Source of the DNA: Tissierella sp032104385
Lineage (GTDB): Bacteria; Bacillota; Clostridia; Tissierellales; Tissierellaceae
Length of the DNA: 64,000 nucleotides
NCBI RefSeq assembly: GCF_032104385.1
Contig: NZ_DAMCHJ010000001.1
Coordinates: 62,001 to 126,000 of the forward strand
Direction of reading: 5' to 3'
The stretch's first letter is position 1, and each line of letters opens with the position of its first letter. Positions 27,851 to 35,541 of this stretch are shown here, one piece after another. The translations under genes and the position numbers were made by a program. A model generated the notes under the pieces. The model searched no databases. It was not told where the DNA came from and saw only the letters and a list, made by a program, of their open reading frames with translations.

Positions 27851-27880
27851 TTAACTGACAATTGTGCATTGTCAATTAGT
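27851..27880. repeat. AATTGTC inverted repeat between kdd and kamA
   Basis: TGACAAT (27856-27862) and ATTGTCA (27868-27874) form a perfect 7-bp hairpin flanked by further complementary bases. It is a member of the AATTG repeat family and could modulate readthrough or mRNA stability. Confidence 0.5.
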
Positions 27881-27900
27881 AAACTTTGACAAAGAAAAGT

Positions 27901-28938
27901 TTAAGCATATAGTTCTGTGAAAATCTTTCTTAATGCTTCTGATTCTCTCATTAACTCCAGTGATATTGCCGCATGGTCTTTAGTGTATCCGTTTCCTACT
28001 ATCATAGTTACATCCTTCCCTACTCCTTCTGCTCCTAATGCTGCCTTTGTAAAGCTTGTAGCCATACTAAAGAAATATACTATTCCTCTGTCTTTACAGA
28101 TTAGTATAGATGACATTTCTGTATTTGGAATATTTACTGTGTTAATTACTATATCAGCCATTTCTCCATTTGTAGCTTCTTTTACTTTTTCAAGAATTTC
28201 TACTGCATCTGTTGCATTTGCCTTAATATATACATCTGCTAAATTAGCATCTTTACATCTTTGTAAAGTAGTATCTCTTGAACCTATGCATATAACCTTA
28301 CCTGTAACTCCTGCTCTTTTCTTTGCTTCATATAGACATAGCATACCTGATTTACCTGTTCCGCCTATAACTACTACTGTATCTCCAGGTTTAACTAGTT
28401 TTGCTGTTTGTGCTGGTGCTCCTGCTACGTCTAATACTGATAATGCTAAGTTTTCAGGCATATCTGATGGAATAACTGCATATATTCCCGATTCAAACAA
28501 TATTGCTTTACCTACTATATCTACTTGGTCTACATCTGGTCTAACTTCTTTAAATTCGTCTATTCTAAGTGGTGTTAGTGATAAAGATACTAATGTAGCT
28601 ATTTTGTCTCCAACTTTAAGATCAGTTTTCCCTTCTAATGCTGGTCCTATTTTTTCTACTGTACCGATTAACATTCCACCTGAACCTGTAACTGGGTTTT
28701 GGTGTTTACCTCTTTCTGCTACAATACCCTTCATTATCTTTTTGATTTCTTCTATGTCGCCCTTAGCTTGCTCTTTAATTTGCGTAAAGCTTGCTGAGTC
28801 TACATTCAATGTTTGAACGTCTATAAGTATTTCGTTGTCATAAATTTCCATGTCATTATCAATTTTAAGTGCTGGTTGCGGTAAAACTCCTTTTGGTTCA
28901 ATAACCCTATGCGTGCCATATGGACATCCTTTTTTCAT
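27901..28938 (-). CDS. kdd: L-erythro-3,5-diaminohexanoate dehydrogenase
   Basis: A 345-residue NAD(P)-dependent dehydrogenase that oxidises 3,5-diaminohexanoate to 5-amino-3-oxohexanoate, step three of lysine fermentation. The N terminus (MKKGCPYGTHRVIEPKG) is characteristic of Kdd, and a Rossmann motif VVVIGGTGKSGMLCL begins near residue 187. It is the first gene of the operon, about 50 bases downstream of a sigma-54 promoter. The next pathway enzymes, Kce and Kal, are not in this window. An antisense 299-codon open frame over this gene is a shadow. Confidence 0.95.
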   Translation of the reverse strand: MKKGCPYGTHRVIEPKGVLPQPALKIDNDMEIYDNEILIDVQTLNVDSASFTQIKEQAKGDIEEIKKIMKGIVAERGKHQNPVTGSGGMLIGTVEKIGPALEGKTDLKVGDKIATLVSLSLTPLRIDEFKEVRPDVDQVDIVGKAILFESGIYAVIPSDMPENLALSVLDVAGAPAQTAKLVKPGDTVVVIGGTGKSGMLCLYEAKKRAGVTGKVICIGSRDTTLQRCKDANLADVYIKANATDAVEILEKVKEATNGEMADIVINTVNIPNTEMSSILICKDRGIVYFFSMATSFTKAALGAEGVGKDVTMIVGNGYTKDHAAISLELMRESEALRKIFTELYA

Positions 28939-28986
28939 TTGACATTCCTCCCCAGTATTTTAATTAATTTTTCATTTATAATTTAA

Positions 28987-29003
28987 TGCAAAATATATGC
29001 CAA
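28987..29003 (-). promoter_or_regulatory. sigma-54 (-24/-12) promoter of the lysine operon
   Basis: On minus, TTGGCATATATTTTGCA has GG and GC separated by exactly ten bases, matching TGGCAC-N5-TTGC. It lies about 50 bases before the kdd ATG, and a sigma-54 activator gene is adjacent. Confidence 0.85.
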
Positions 29004-29149
29004 GGAAAGATTTATGTCAATTTTAAATTTTAAATTGTTAATTGTGAATTAAAAGACGATGTTTTGAATGTTTTAAAGATGTTTTTATTTAAAGATATGA
29101 TTTTAAATTTGAAAAAATAATCTTTTAGTTGATTTTTTAGTGGAAGCAA

Positions 29150-29165
29150 TGCCGAATATTAGGCA
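29150..29165. promoter_or_regulatory. candidate upstream activator site for the KamR-like protein
   Basis: TGCCGAATATTAGGCA is a near-perfect 16-base palindrome (14 of 16 positions symmetric) about 150 bases upstream of the -24/-12 element, a usual distance for enhancer-binding proteins. It also overlaps the region just beyond the activator gene's terminator. Confidence 0.45.
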
Positions 29166-29170
29166 AAAAG

Positions 29171-29229
29171 ATAGTGAATAGTTTTAGATAAGCTTTAAAA
29201 TCTTTTAACTATTCACTATTAGTTCTTTA
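29171..29229 (-). terminator. rho-independent terminator of the sigma-54 activator gene
   Basis: Thirteen-base perfect arms (29171-29183 and 29217-29229, ATAGTGAATAGTT core) with additional inner pairing, followed on minus by CTTTTTGCC. Confidence 0.7.
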
Positions 29230-29243
29230 CTGTGCACTGATTA

Positions 29244-30632
29244 TCAAAGTCCTAGCTTTGATAATCTATACTGTAGTGTTTGTCTTGGTATTTTTAGTAG
29301 TTCTGCTGTTTTAGTTATGTTATTATCAGTCTTTTCTAAGACTTCCTTTATTATATTTCTTTCAGTTTCTTCTAATATTTCTGTGAGAGATGCTTCATAT
29401 TCATTATGGTTTTTCTCATGTTGTCTAAACTTATATGGAAGGTCTTCTATGTCTATTATTTCTCCATCTGATATACTCATTATCCCTTCTATTAGATGCT
29501 CTAATTCTCTTACATTTCCATCCCATTTATAATCATTAAATATACTTAATACAGCTTTTGACACGCCTTTTACATTTTTATCTAGCTTGTTATTAAATTT
29601 ATTAATAAAATAATTTGTAAGTATAGGGATATCATCTTTTCTATCTCTAAGCAAAGGTATTTCAAAGGATACAACATTTAATCTATAATATAAATCTCGT
29701 CTAATCTGCTTATTTTCTACAGCTTCTTCTGGAGATATATTTGTTGCAGCTATTATTCTAACATCTACCTTTGTAGTATTAGTAGCCCCTACCCTTCTTA
29801 TATTGCCATCTTGTAATACCCTAAGAAGTTTAGATTGAAGTTCTAGAGGCATAGAATTGATTTCATCTAGGAATAATGTACCTCCATTGGCTAATTCAAA
29901 TAATCCTGGTCTATCTTCTGCCCCAGTGAATCCACCCTTTATTGTACCAAAAAGTATCCCTTCTAATAGGTTTCCTGGAAGTGCAGCACAGTTTTGTGTA
30001 ATGAAAGGTTTATATCTCCTTGAACTTGCATTATGAATGGAATGAACAAATAATTCCTTTCCTGTTCCTGTATCTCCTGATATTAATACAGAAACATCTG
30101 AATCTGCAGCCTTTAAAGCTAAAGATTTTAGTCTTACTATCTCTTTATTTTCACCTATTATATCTAATAAAGTAAATTGAGCAGATTCTTTATTCTTTTT
30201 TGTAGAATTCTTTTCTTTTTTATTATTATATAATTTATTTTGTAAGTCTACTATCTTTTCAGACATTTCCCTAACTGTTGTTATATCCTTTGAGATTTCC
30301 AATGCTCCTAAAATCTTTCCCTTTGACGTTATAGGAATGGAGGAATTTATAGTTGTGATTTTTTCTCCCTTATAGTTAAGAAAAGTCTGTTCTTTCTTAC
30401 GCATTGATTCTCCTGTACGAATTACTGTAAGTAGTGTACTTGTTTCCTCTGTGAGGGAAGGATATACCTCAAGTAAATGTCTTCCTACGACTTTTTCCCG
30501 TTCTATTCCATCTATACCTTGTGCAAATTTATTGTAATATACAATTATTCCATTTTTATCAATAATATGTATGCCTTCCTCTAAGTAATCAAGAATTTCC
30601 AACACATTTTCCCTAAAGAATAAATCCTTCAC
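29244..30632 (-). CDS. sigma-54-dependent PAS-domain activator of lysine fermentation (KamR-like)
   Basis: A 462-residue enhancer-binding protein: PAS domain (about 10-125, IDKNGIIVYYNKFAQGIDG), AAA+ domain (about 160-385, Walker A GDTGTGKE, Walker B GGTLFLDEIN, RRDLYYRLNV) and a C-terminal Fis-type helix-turn-helix (NITKTAELLKIPRQTLQYRL). The sigma-54 contact loop reads GGFTGA, not the usual GAFTGA. It is upstream of, and codirectional with, the lysine operon, whose promoter is of the -24/-12 type. Direct activation is a strong inference; the effector sensed by the PAS domain is unknown. Confidence 0.88.
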   Translation of the reverse strand: MKDLFFRENVLEILDYLEEGIHIIDKNGIIVYYNKFAQGIDGIEREKVVGRHLLEVYPSLTEETSTLLTVIRTGESMRKKEQTFLNYKGEKITTINSSIPITSKGKILGALEISKDITTVREMSEKIVDLQNKLYNNKKEKNSTKKNKESAQFTLLDIIGENKEIVRLKSLALKAADSDVSVLISGDTGTGKELFVHSIHNASSRRYKPFITQNCAALPGNLLEGILFGTIKGGFTGAEDRPGLFELANGGTLFLDEINSMPLELQSKLLRVLQDGNIRRVGATNTTKVDVRIIAATNISPEEAVENKQIRRDLYYRLNVVSFEIPLLRDRKDDIPILTNYFINKFNNKLDKNVKGVSKAVLSIFNDYKWDGNVRELEHLIEGIMSISDGEIIDIEDLPYKFRQHEKNHNEYEASLTEILEETERNIIKEVLEKTDNNITKTAELLKIPRQTLQYRLSKLGL

Positions 30633-30674
30633 AGTATCTCTCCTTTGACTGCTTAATTTTGGGCAGCATTAGCC

Positions 30675-30704
30675 AAAAATTAGGCACTTTCGTGCCTAAT
30701 TTTT
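30675..30704 (-). terminator. terminator of the lipoprotein gene
   Basis: AAAAATTAGGCAC (30675-30687) and GTGCCTAATTTTT (30692-30704) form a 13-bp stem with a 4-base loop; TTTTT closes the stem on minus. It begins nine bases beyond the lipoprotein stop. Confidence 0.8.
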
Positions 30705-30712
30705 ATTTACAT

Positions 30713-31894
30713 TTAATTTGTTTTTTCCATTTGCTTTTTTATCATTTCCATATAATCTACTGAATTTTTTTCGTCTACTTTAGGCATCTCTACTTTTATA
30801 TCCTTACTATTGATATTACTATTCTTTACATTATAGTTTATACCTAGTTTAATTATGCCTTTCATTTCTGGAATTGGTTTTTCTTTATCTTTGTTATTTG
30901 CTTGTGCAACCTTAGTAATATTTTCTAAATCAATTCTTAAATCAATATTACCTGTTTCATGAACTATATATCCATCTTTATTGATACCATATTCTATTAC
31001 TATACCCTTATCTCCTAAAATCTTAACATCTTTGTATTTTTCCATGAATTCATTGAATTTTGTCTTGAACTCTGGTAGTTTATTTTCAAAGTCTGCTAAT
31101 TGATCTTTAACTTCAGTTTTTTCTGTTTCTGATACCTTAGCTATATTCATTACTGCCTTCATATATTCCTTGATAAAATTCATAGTTGCTTCCTTATCTA
31201 AGGAATAGTTTACTGAATATTTTACAAGTTCTTTTAGAGTAGCATCGTCTAATTTTAACTCGTAAATGTCTAATTTTTCATTGCCTACTAATTTAGCATC
31301 TTTTTGCTTAACTATTTCAAGTCCTGGTTTAAAGTCTTTTTGGATTTCCTTCATAAACTCTGTTACTTTTGGTTGGAAATCCTTGCTAAATTTCATTAAT
31401 TCACTGAAATCTAATTCTTCATTTGATTCTTTCATAAGTTTTTCAAAGTCATATACTATATATTTCTTTGCAGCATCCTCTGGAAACATGGAACTCATAA
31501 TTGTTTGAGGCATTTCTATTATTTCCTTTACCTTAGGCTCTGCTGTTGACATATCCGCATCAACCCAAACTTTCATATCCATGCCTATGCCGCCAAGATT
31601 CATATTAGTAACTACTTCTGCTTTAGATGCTGTTTTTTCTTTGTTTTGTAATTGTTTTATATGCATTTTAAGCTTTGTACTATTTACCGAACTAGCTGCT
31701 TGCTGCAAAATTAATTGCTCATCCTCTGAAAATCCTTCTCCCTCAAGATTAAATCCTATTTCCATATCTGATTCCATTGAAGTTATATTTTGCATTTTGT
31801 TTAAAGAGCTATATAATTTCGACTCCCCACCAAAACAACCTGTGACGGATATTGCTAATGCTAATACTAATGATAATACCGATATCTTTTTCAT
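30713..31894 (-). CDS. putative lipoprotein of unknown function
   Basis: A 393-residue protein. The start is ATG 31894 (MKKISVLSLVLALAISVTGC), five bases after AGGAGGG; the open frame extends 40 codons further upstream without support. A lipobox (VTGC) predicts a lipid anchor at cysteine 20. The remainder is lysine-rich with an LolA/DUF-like alternating pattern (MESDMEIGFNLEGEG, KMHIKQLQ, YELKLDDATLKELVKYSV), reminiscent of surface lipoproteins that bind lipids, but I cannot assign a family. Not obviously cotranscribed with ypeB, since terminators lie on both sides. Confidence 0.75.
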   Translation of the reverse strand: MKKISVLSLVLALAISVTGCFGGESKLYSSLNKMQNITSMESDMEIGFNLEGEGFSEDEQLILQQAASSVNSTKLKMHIKQLQNKEKTASKAEVVTNMNLGGIGMDMKVWVDADMSTAEPKVKEIIEMPQTIMSSMFPEDAAKKYIVYDFEKLMKESNEELDFSELMKFSKDFQPKVTEFMKEIQKDFKPGLEIVKQKDAKLVGNEKLDIYELKLDDATLKELVKYSVNYSLDKEATMNFIKEYMKAVMNIAKVSETEKTEVKDQLADFENKLPEFKTKFNEFMEKYKDVKILGDKGIVIEYGINKDGYIVHETGNIDLRIDLENITKVAQANNKDKEKPIPEMKGIIKLGINYNVKNSNINSKDIKVEMPKVDEKNSVDYMEMIKKQMEKTN

Positions 31895-31939
31895 GTAATC
31901 CCTCCTAAGTTTTGTATATTGTATATTATCTATGTTATC

Positions 31940-31969
31940 ATTATAGCAGTCTATACTATTAATATGCAA
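31940..31969 (-). promoter_or_regulatory. promoter of the lipoprotein gene
   Basis: TTGCAT (31964-31969) and TATAAT (31940-31945) on minus are separated by 18 bases and lie about 46 bases before the ATG. Confidence 0.5.
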
Positions 31970-32000
31970 GTCATTTGAAAAAATTTCAAATATAATTACA

Positions 32001-32027
32001 AAACAAAAACTCATCTTAGTGATGAGT
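32001..32027 (-). terminator. terminator of the sleB-ypeB operon
   Basis: ACTCATC and GATGAGT (32009-32027) form a 7-bp stem followed on minus by TTTTTGTTTT (32001-32009 region), 17 bases after the ypeB stop. Confidence 0.7.
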
Positions 32028-32043
32028 CCTTGTTTCTTCTAAT

Positions 32044-33411
32044 TTAAAACGTTAATGTTCCATTTTCATCTTTTATTATTTGTAATATTTGCTCTTCTCT
32101 TCCGTTTAAAGCATTGATATAAATGATGAAATCTGAATCATTGTATTTTCCCTTGAATTCATAGCATAAAACTTCATTTTTTCCCTTTGGTATTAGAGCT
32201 AAACGAATAGAGTCTATATTGAAATTCACTTTAACTTTAGCTCTTGCCTCATTCTCATCTATATGTGGAGTATCTATATTTCTAGCTTGATGGTTCATAT
32301 AATAGGCAGAAGCATCAAATCCCACTATTTCTCCCGTATCCAATGCTACTTTTACTTTAATTAAATCTGGATATATTGTTACATTATTTTCTTTATATGC
32401 AAAATTAAATAATATTGTTCCATCATATTTTAATGAATAATTGGGCTCCATGTTTTCAAAGCCTTTATCCTTTAAGTATTTCAATGCTTTTTCTTCTGCA
32501 TTTTTTATTGATAATTTTACATTAGAAACTGGTCTTGGGTTTGCCATCCAAACCACCTTGCCACCCTGCCTAGAAACCCCCATATATACAGATAAGTCTT
32601 TTTGCTGATTTTCAGGATATAAAAGGAATGTATAAGCTGGTAGCTTTACTTCATTTATATGCTCACCTTCTTCAAATGCCTTTACTCCTTTTACCCTATC
32701 TCTTCCAAAAAAATCCTGAGCTATATTTTTGGCTTGCTCCTGTGATACTTGTTCACGAGAAAGTCCTACAGGTTTTTTATTAATAATTTGGTCTGAAAAT
32801 GGGCCATCATATATCAATTCAGGGGTTTTAGCCATTTGCTTATCTAGAGTTACTAAAGATGTTTGAAACACGCTTTCATTACCTTTCTGCACTCGCTTAA
32901 CCTGTTTATTACTTAATGCTCCCACTGCAAAGTTTGATTCCATCAAACTTTCATGTAATTTTGATAACTCAGCATTAAATTTAGCAGAATTAGCTTGAAG
33001 TCCGTTTAAGGCTTCCCTCTGTTCTTTTGTTACTTCCTCTCCTTGAAGATGCCTTTGTATTAAATAAGCGGAATAGTCTGCCGCCTGTGTTAAAAACTTT
33101 TCTGTCTTTGCAGATTCTGCGTGAGTTACTGGCATTTGTGCTAGTTTATCCTTTGCAAAAAATGCCTCATTCATAATCTGAGAAAACAATACTATATTCT
33201 GCTCTTTTGAACTTGCCAGCATTGCTTTAGATAAATTTACCTGAACATTTTCTACATGTTTTTTTACATCGAAAAATAATCTTTGATAATGATTTTCCAA
33301 AGCTATCTCGTGATGCTTTTTTATTTGATATTGATTATATCCCCAAACAAGGGCTAAGATGAGTAAAACACTAAGTATAGTTGGGGCAATAAAATTACGT
33401 CTATTTTTCAT
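32044..33411 (-). CDS. ypeB: germination protein YpeB
   Basis: A 455-residue spore protein needed for localisation and stability of the cortex-lytic enzyme SleB. An N-terminal membrane anchor (about 8-25, IAPTILSVLLILALVWGY) is followed by a helical region and C-terminal PepSY-like repeats (SREQVSQEQAKNIAQDFFG, DENEARAKVKVNF). Family length is about 450. It lies nine bases after sleB, the classical operon arrangement. Confidence 0.93.
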   Translation of the reverse strand: MKNRRNFIAPTILSVLLILALVWGYNQYQIKKHHEIALENHYQRLFFDVKKHVENVQVNLSKAMLASSKEQNIVLFSQIMNEAFFAKDKLAQMPVTHAESAKTEKFLTQAADYSAYLIQRHLQGEEVTKEQREALNGLQANSAKFNAELSKLHESLMESNFAVGALSNKQVKRVQKGNESVFQTSLVTLDKQMAKTPELIYDGPFSDQIINKKPVGLSREQVSQEQAKNIAQDFFGRDRVKGVKAFEEGEHINEVKLPAYTFLLYPENQQKDLSVYMGVSRQGGKVVWMANPRPVSNVKLSIKNAEEKALKYLKDKGFENMEPNYSLKYDGTILFNFAYKENNVTIYPDLIKVKVALDTGEIVGFDASAYYMNHQARNIDTPHIDENEARAKVKVNFNIDSIRLALIPKGKNEVLCYEFKGKYNDSDFIIYINALNGREEQILQIIKDENGTLTF

Positions 33412-33420
33412 ATTTACCTC

Positions 33421-34116
33421 CTATAATCCAAACCAGTGTTTACCGATTTTTAGTATTACTTTCCTTGACCATATCCATTTGGATGTTGCTGTAGCTGGAT
33501 TCCAATAGTATAAACATCCATAACTAGGATCCCAGCCATTTAAGGCATCTCTTGCGGCTTTTATAGAATCCTTATTAGGTGTTAGGTTTATTTGTCCATC
33601 GGCAACTGCTGTAAATGCCAAGGGCTGGTATATTACCCCTGCTACAGTATTTGGAAAGGATGGACTTTTAGTTCTATTAAGTATAACAGCTGCTACAGCT
33701 ACTTTACCTACATAGGGTTCCCCCCTAGCTTCTCCATGTATAGCTCTTGCTAATAAATATTCATCAGCCTTTCTGTTTACTCCTTGTGTGGAGGCAGCTA
33801 CACTAGTCGTTGCCATACCTAGTGCATTAGCCGTTGATGGTCCTACTATACCATCAACATTCAAACCATTTTTAGCTTGAAACTTTCTCACTGCCCTATA
33901 GGTTCTTGCTCCATAAACCCCATCTACTTCCCCATCATAATATCTCCATCTAAGCAGCTTATCTTGTACCGTCCTTACATCTTGCCCTTGTACCCCCCAA
34001 TAAAGGGTTCTTGGACTAAAAGATGAACTATACCTTTCTGCTGTTGGCTCATAAAATAAAAATATTGATAGAAACACAATACTTAAAGCAGTTGTAATTA
34101 TAATGAATTTTTTCAA
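33421..34116 (-). CDS. sleB: spore cortex-lytic enzyme SleB
   Basis: A 231-residue exported peptidoglycan hydrolase that acts on muramic-delta-lactam cortex during germination. It has an N-terminal signal or anchor segment, a peptidoglycan-binding domain (about 38-108, GVQGQDVRTVQDKLLRWRYY) and a SleB hydrolase_2 domain (about 120-231, ARAIHGEARGEPYVGKVAVA with the catalytic glutamate, then YYWNPATA). The start is TTG at 34116, nine bases after AAGGAG. Codirectional with ypeB. Confidence 0.94.
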   Translation of the reverse strand: MKKFIIITTALSIVFLSIFLFYEPTAERYSSSFSPRTLYWGVQGQDVRTVQDKLLRWRYYDGEVDGVYGARTYRAVRKFQAKNGLNVDGIVGPSTANALGMATTSVAASTQGVNRKADEYLLARAIHGEARGEPYVGKVAVAAVILNRTKSPSFPNTVAGVIYQPLAFTAVADGQINLTPNKDSIKAARDALNGWDPSYGCLYYWNPATATSKWIWSRKVILKIGKHWFGL

Positions 34117-34189
34117 GATTATTTACTCCTTTCATCTTAATGATAGCTTTTTCTTATTTTTAGTAATTTCCCAAATTTTATACATAAAA

Positions 34190-34234
34190 AATAACTTCCA
34201 TTTTTGGTGCCTGGCACCAAAAATGGAAGTTATT
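34190..34234. terminator. 22-bp perfect hairpin terminator with GGTGCCTGGCACC core (copy 1)
   Basis: Arms 34190-34211 and 34213-34234 pair perfectly around a single base. It abuts the spoIIR stop codon and is followed on minus by TTTTTTATG. A second copy with the same 23-base core lies at 39976-40020. Confidence 0.8.
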
Positions 34235-34843
34235 TTACTTTTTTACTTTTTTACTTTTTATTTTTATGTTTTTTATAAGTTCGGCAGTTTTCCATTTTAG
34301 TTTTAATTGCGGCTCTTCTATTTTTGTATCTAATTCTTTTTCTACATTATAAGCGACTGAGTGAGTAATATCTACGAAACAAAGTGGCGGAAACATTATA
34401 CACCACCAATTTTGTCCCTTTCCTTCTCCTAATGTAATGAGTAATGTTTCATATTCTCCTGATGGCAATACTAAGTTTCCATATTTTCTTGTAGGAAAAT
34501 TATCTTGATCTAAAGTTATGGCTACATTATAGTCTTTTCCTTCTTTTTGGATTACTCTTTCTGTTATATCTTTCATTTCTTTCATATTTGCCCTTATTAC
34601 TTCTCGACTTTCTTCTAATGTTCTAGTGTATTTGAATTTTTCTTTCATTTCCTTTAATATTTCATCTCTTATTTTAAGCTTTAGTGCTTGGTCTTCTTCT
34701 TTGTCACTATTAGCTCTTATATGGAATCTAATGATTTCATCTTCAAAACTATTCTTTACTTTTCTTTCTATAGATGGACAGATAATATAGACAAAACTAA
34801 AAATAAATATGGATAATATCAGTACTAATTTTTTATATTTCAT
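34235..34843 (-). CDS. spoIIR: stage II sporulation protein R
   Basis: A 202-residue secreted signalling protein made in the forespore that triggers SpoIIGA-dependent pro-sigma-E processing in the mother cell. An N-terminal hydrophobic segment (KKLVLILSIFIFSFVYIICP) precedes the SpoIIR domain (IRFHIRANSDKEEDQALKLKIRDEI; GQNWWCIMFPPLCFVD). The WWC-PPLCF segment is diagnostic. A sigma-F-like promoter lies upstream, as expected for this gene. Transcription ends at the hairpin touching the stop codon. Confidence 0.95.
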   Translation of the reverse strand: MKYKKLVLILSIFIFSFVYIICPSIERKVKNSFEDEIIRFHIRANSDKEEDQALKLKIRDEILKEMKEKFKYTRTLEESREVIRANMKEMKDITERVIQKEGKDYNVAITLDQDNFPTRKYGNLVLPSGEYETLLITLGEGKGQNWWCIMFPPLCFVDITHSVAYNVEKELDTKIEEPQLKLKWKTAELIKNIKIKSKKVKK

Positions 34844-34879
34844 TTTCTCTCCTCCTCTTTATACTTGTCCTACTAATAA

Positions 34880-34908
34880 TAGTTTTGCCTATATTATTAT
34901 TTTTATAC
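34880..34908 (-). promoter_or_regulatory. candidate sigma-F promoter of spoIIR
   Basis: On minus, GTATA (34904-34908), 14 bases, then GGCAAAACTA (34880-34889), fitting GGnnAnAnTR of forespore promoters. The spacer is one base shorter than usual. Confidence 0.45.
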
Positions 34909-34910
34909 AT

Positions 34911-34942
34911 AAAAATGCTACAGTAAAAACTGTAGCATTTTT
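34911..34942 (-). terminator. terminator of the RND efflux operon
   Basis: AAAAATGCTACAG and CTGTAGCATTTTT form a 13-bp stem with a six-base loop four bases beyond the TetR gene stop; minus reads into TTTTTATG. Confidence 0.85.
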
Positions 34943-34945
34943 TAA

Positions 34946-35527
34946 TTATTTACCTAATCCTCTAAGTATCATATCTACAATATCTTCATTTCCTATATTA
35001 TCTAAGGAGCCATCATTGGCAATTACTGTTTTTAGATGACTGCTATTCATAAGTCCTAGAAATATAATAGTAGCGGTTTTATTGTCTATATTACCTAGTT
35101 CACCAGTTTCAATTCCTTCTGTAATGATTTGTAAAGTAAAATCAAATATTTGTTTATTCATTTCTTGAATATATTGTTTAACTTCTTTTAAAATATTTTC
35201 AAAATGAAAAAAAGTTCTCTCTATTAAATGAGCATGTATATCAATGAATCTTGAATGGTAGTCAAGTATTGCTATTAGCCTATTTCTTATACCTTCTTCT
35301 CTTAAAACCGTTTCTTTTGCTCCTTCAATATATGCTTCCATCATATACATTAACATTTCTTGAAATATCTCTTTTTTACTGCCAAAGTATTCATAAACTG
35401 TACCTTTTCCAATTCCTGCTTCTTTGGCAATATCTTCAACTTTTCCACGATAAAACCCACATTCACTAAATACTTTCATTGATGCTTCAATAATTTCAGC
35501 TCTTCTCTTCTCTTTTAATTCACTCAA
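34946..35527 (-). CDS. TetR/AcrR-family repressor of the RND efflux operon
   Basis: A 193-residue regulator with an N-terminal TetR helix-turn-helix (KRRAEIIEASMKVFSECGF, VEDIAKEAGIGKGTVYEYFGSK) and a C-terminal helical ligand domain. It is the third gene of the operon, 14 bases after the pump gene. A GACCGAACGGTC-type operator lies at the operon's promoter, so autoregulation with the pump is the natural inference. The start is a TTG preceded by GAGGTGAG. Confidence 0.9.
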   Translation of the reverse strand: MSELKEKRRAEIIEASMKVFSECGFYRGKVEDIAKEAGIGKGTVYEYFGSKKEIFQEMLMYMMEAYIEGAKETVLREEGIRNRLIAILDYHSRFIDIHAHLIERTFFHFENILKEVKQYIQEMNKQIFDFTLQIITEGIETGELGNIDNKTATIIFLGLMNSSHLKTVIANDGSLDNIGNEDIVDMILRGLGK

Positions 35528-35541
35528 GTTCTCACCTCTTT

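Noticed and set aside
27917..28816. A 299-codon open frame on plus, antisense to kdd
   Set aside because: It lies wholly inside the clearly coding kdd gene, has low-complexity Ser/Thr/Pro-rich content and no ribosome binding site; it is a shadow.
30671..30686. AGCCAAAAATTAGGCA as a second activator site for the KamR-like protein
   Set aside because: It resembles the 29150-29165 palindrome, but it is part of the terminator stem of the lipoprotein gene and lies upstream of the activator gene itself.
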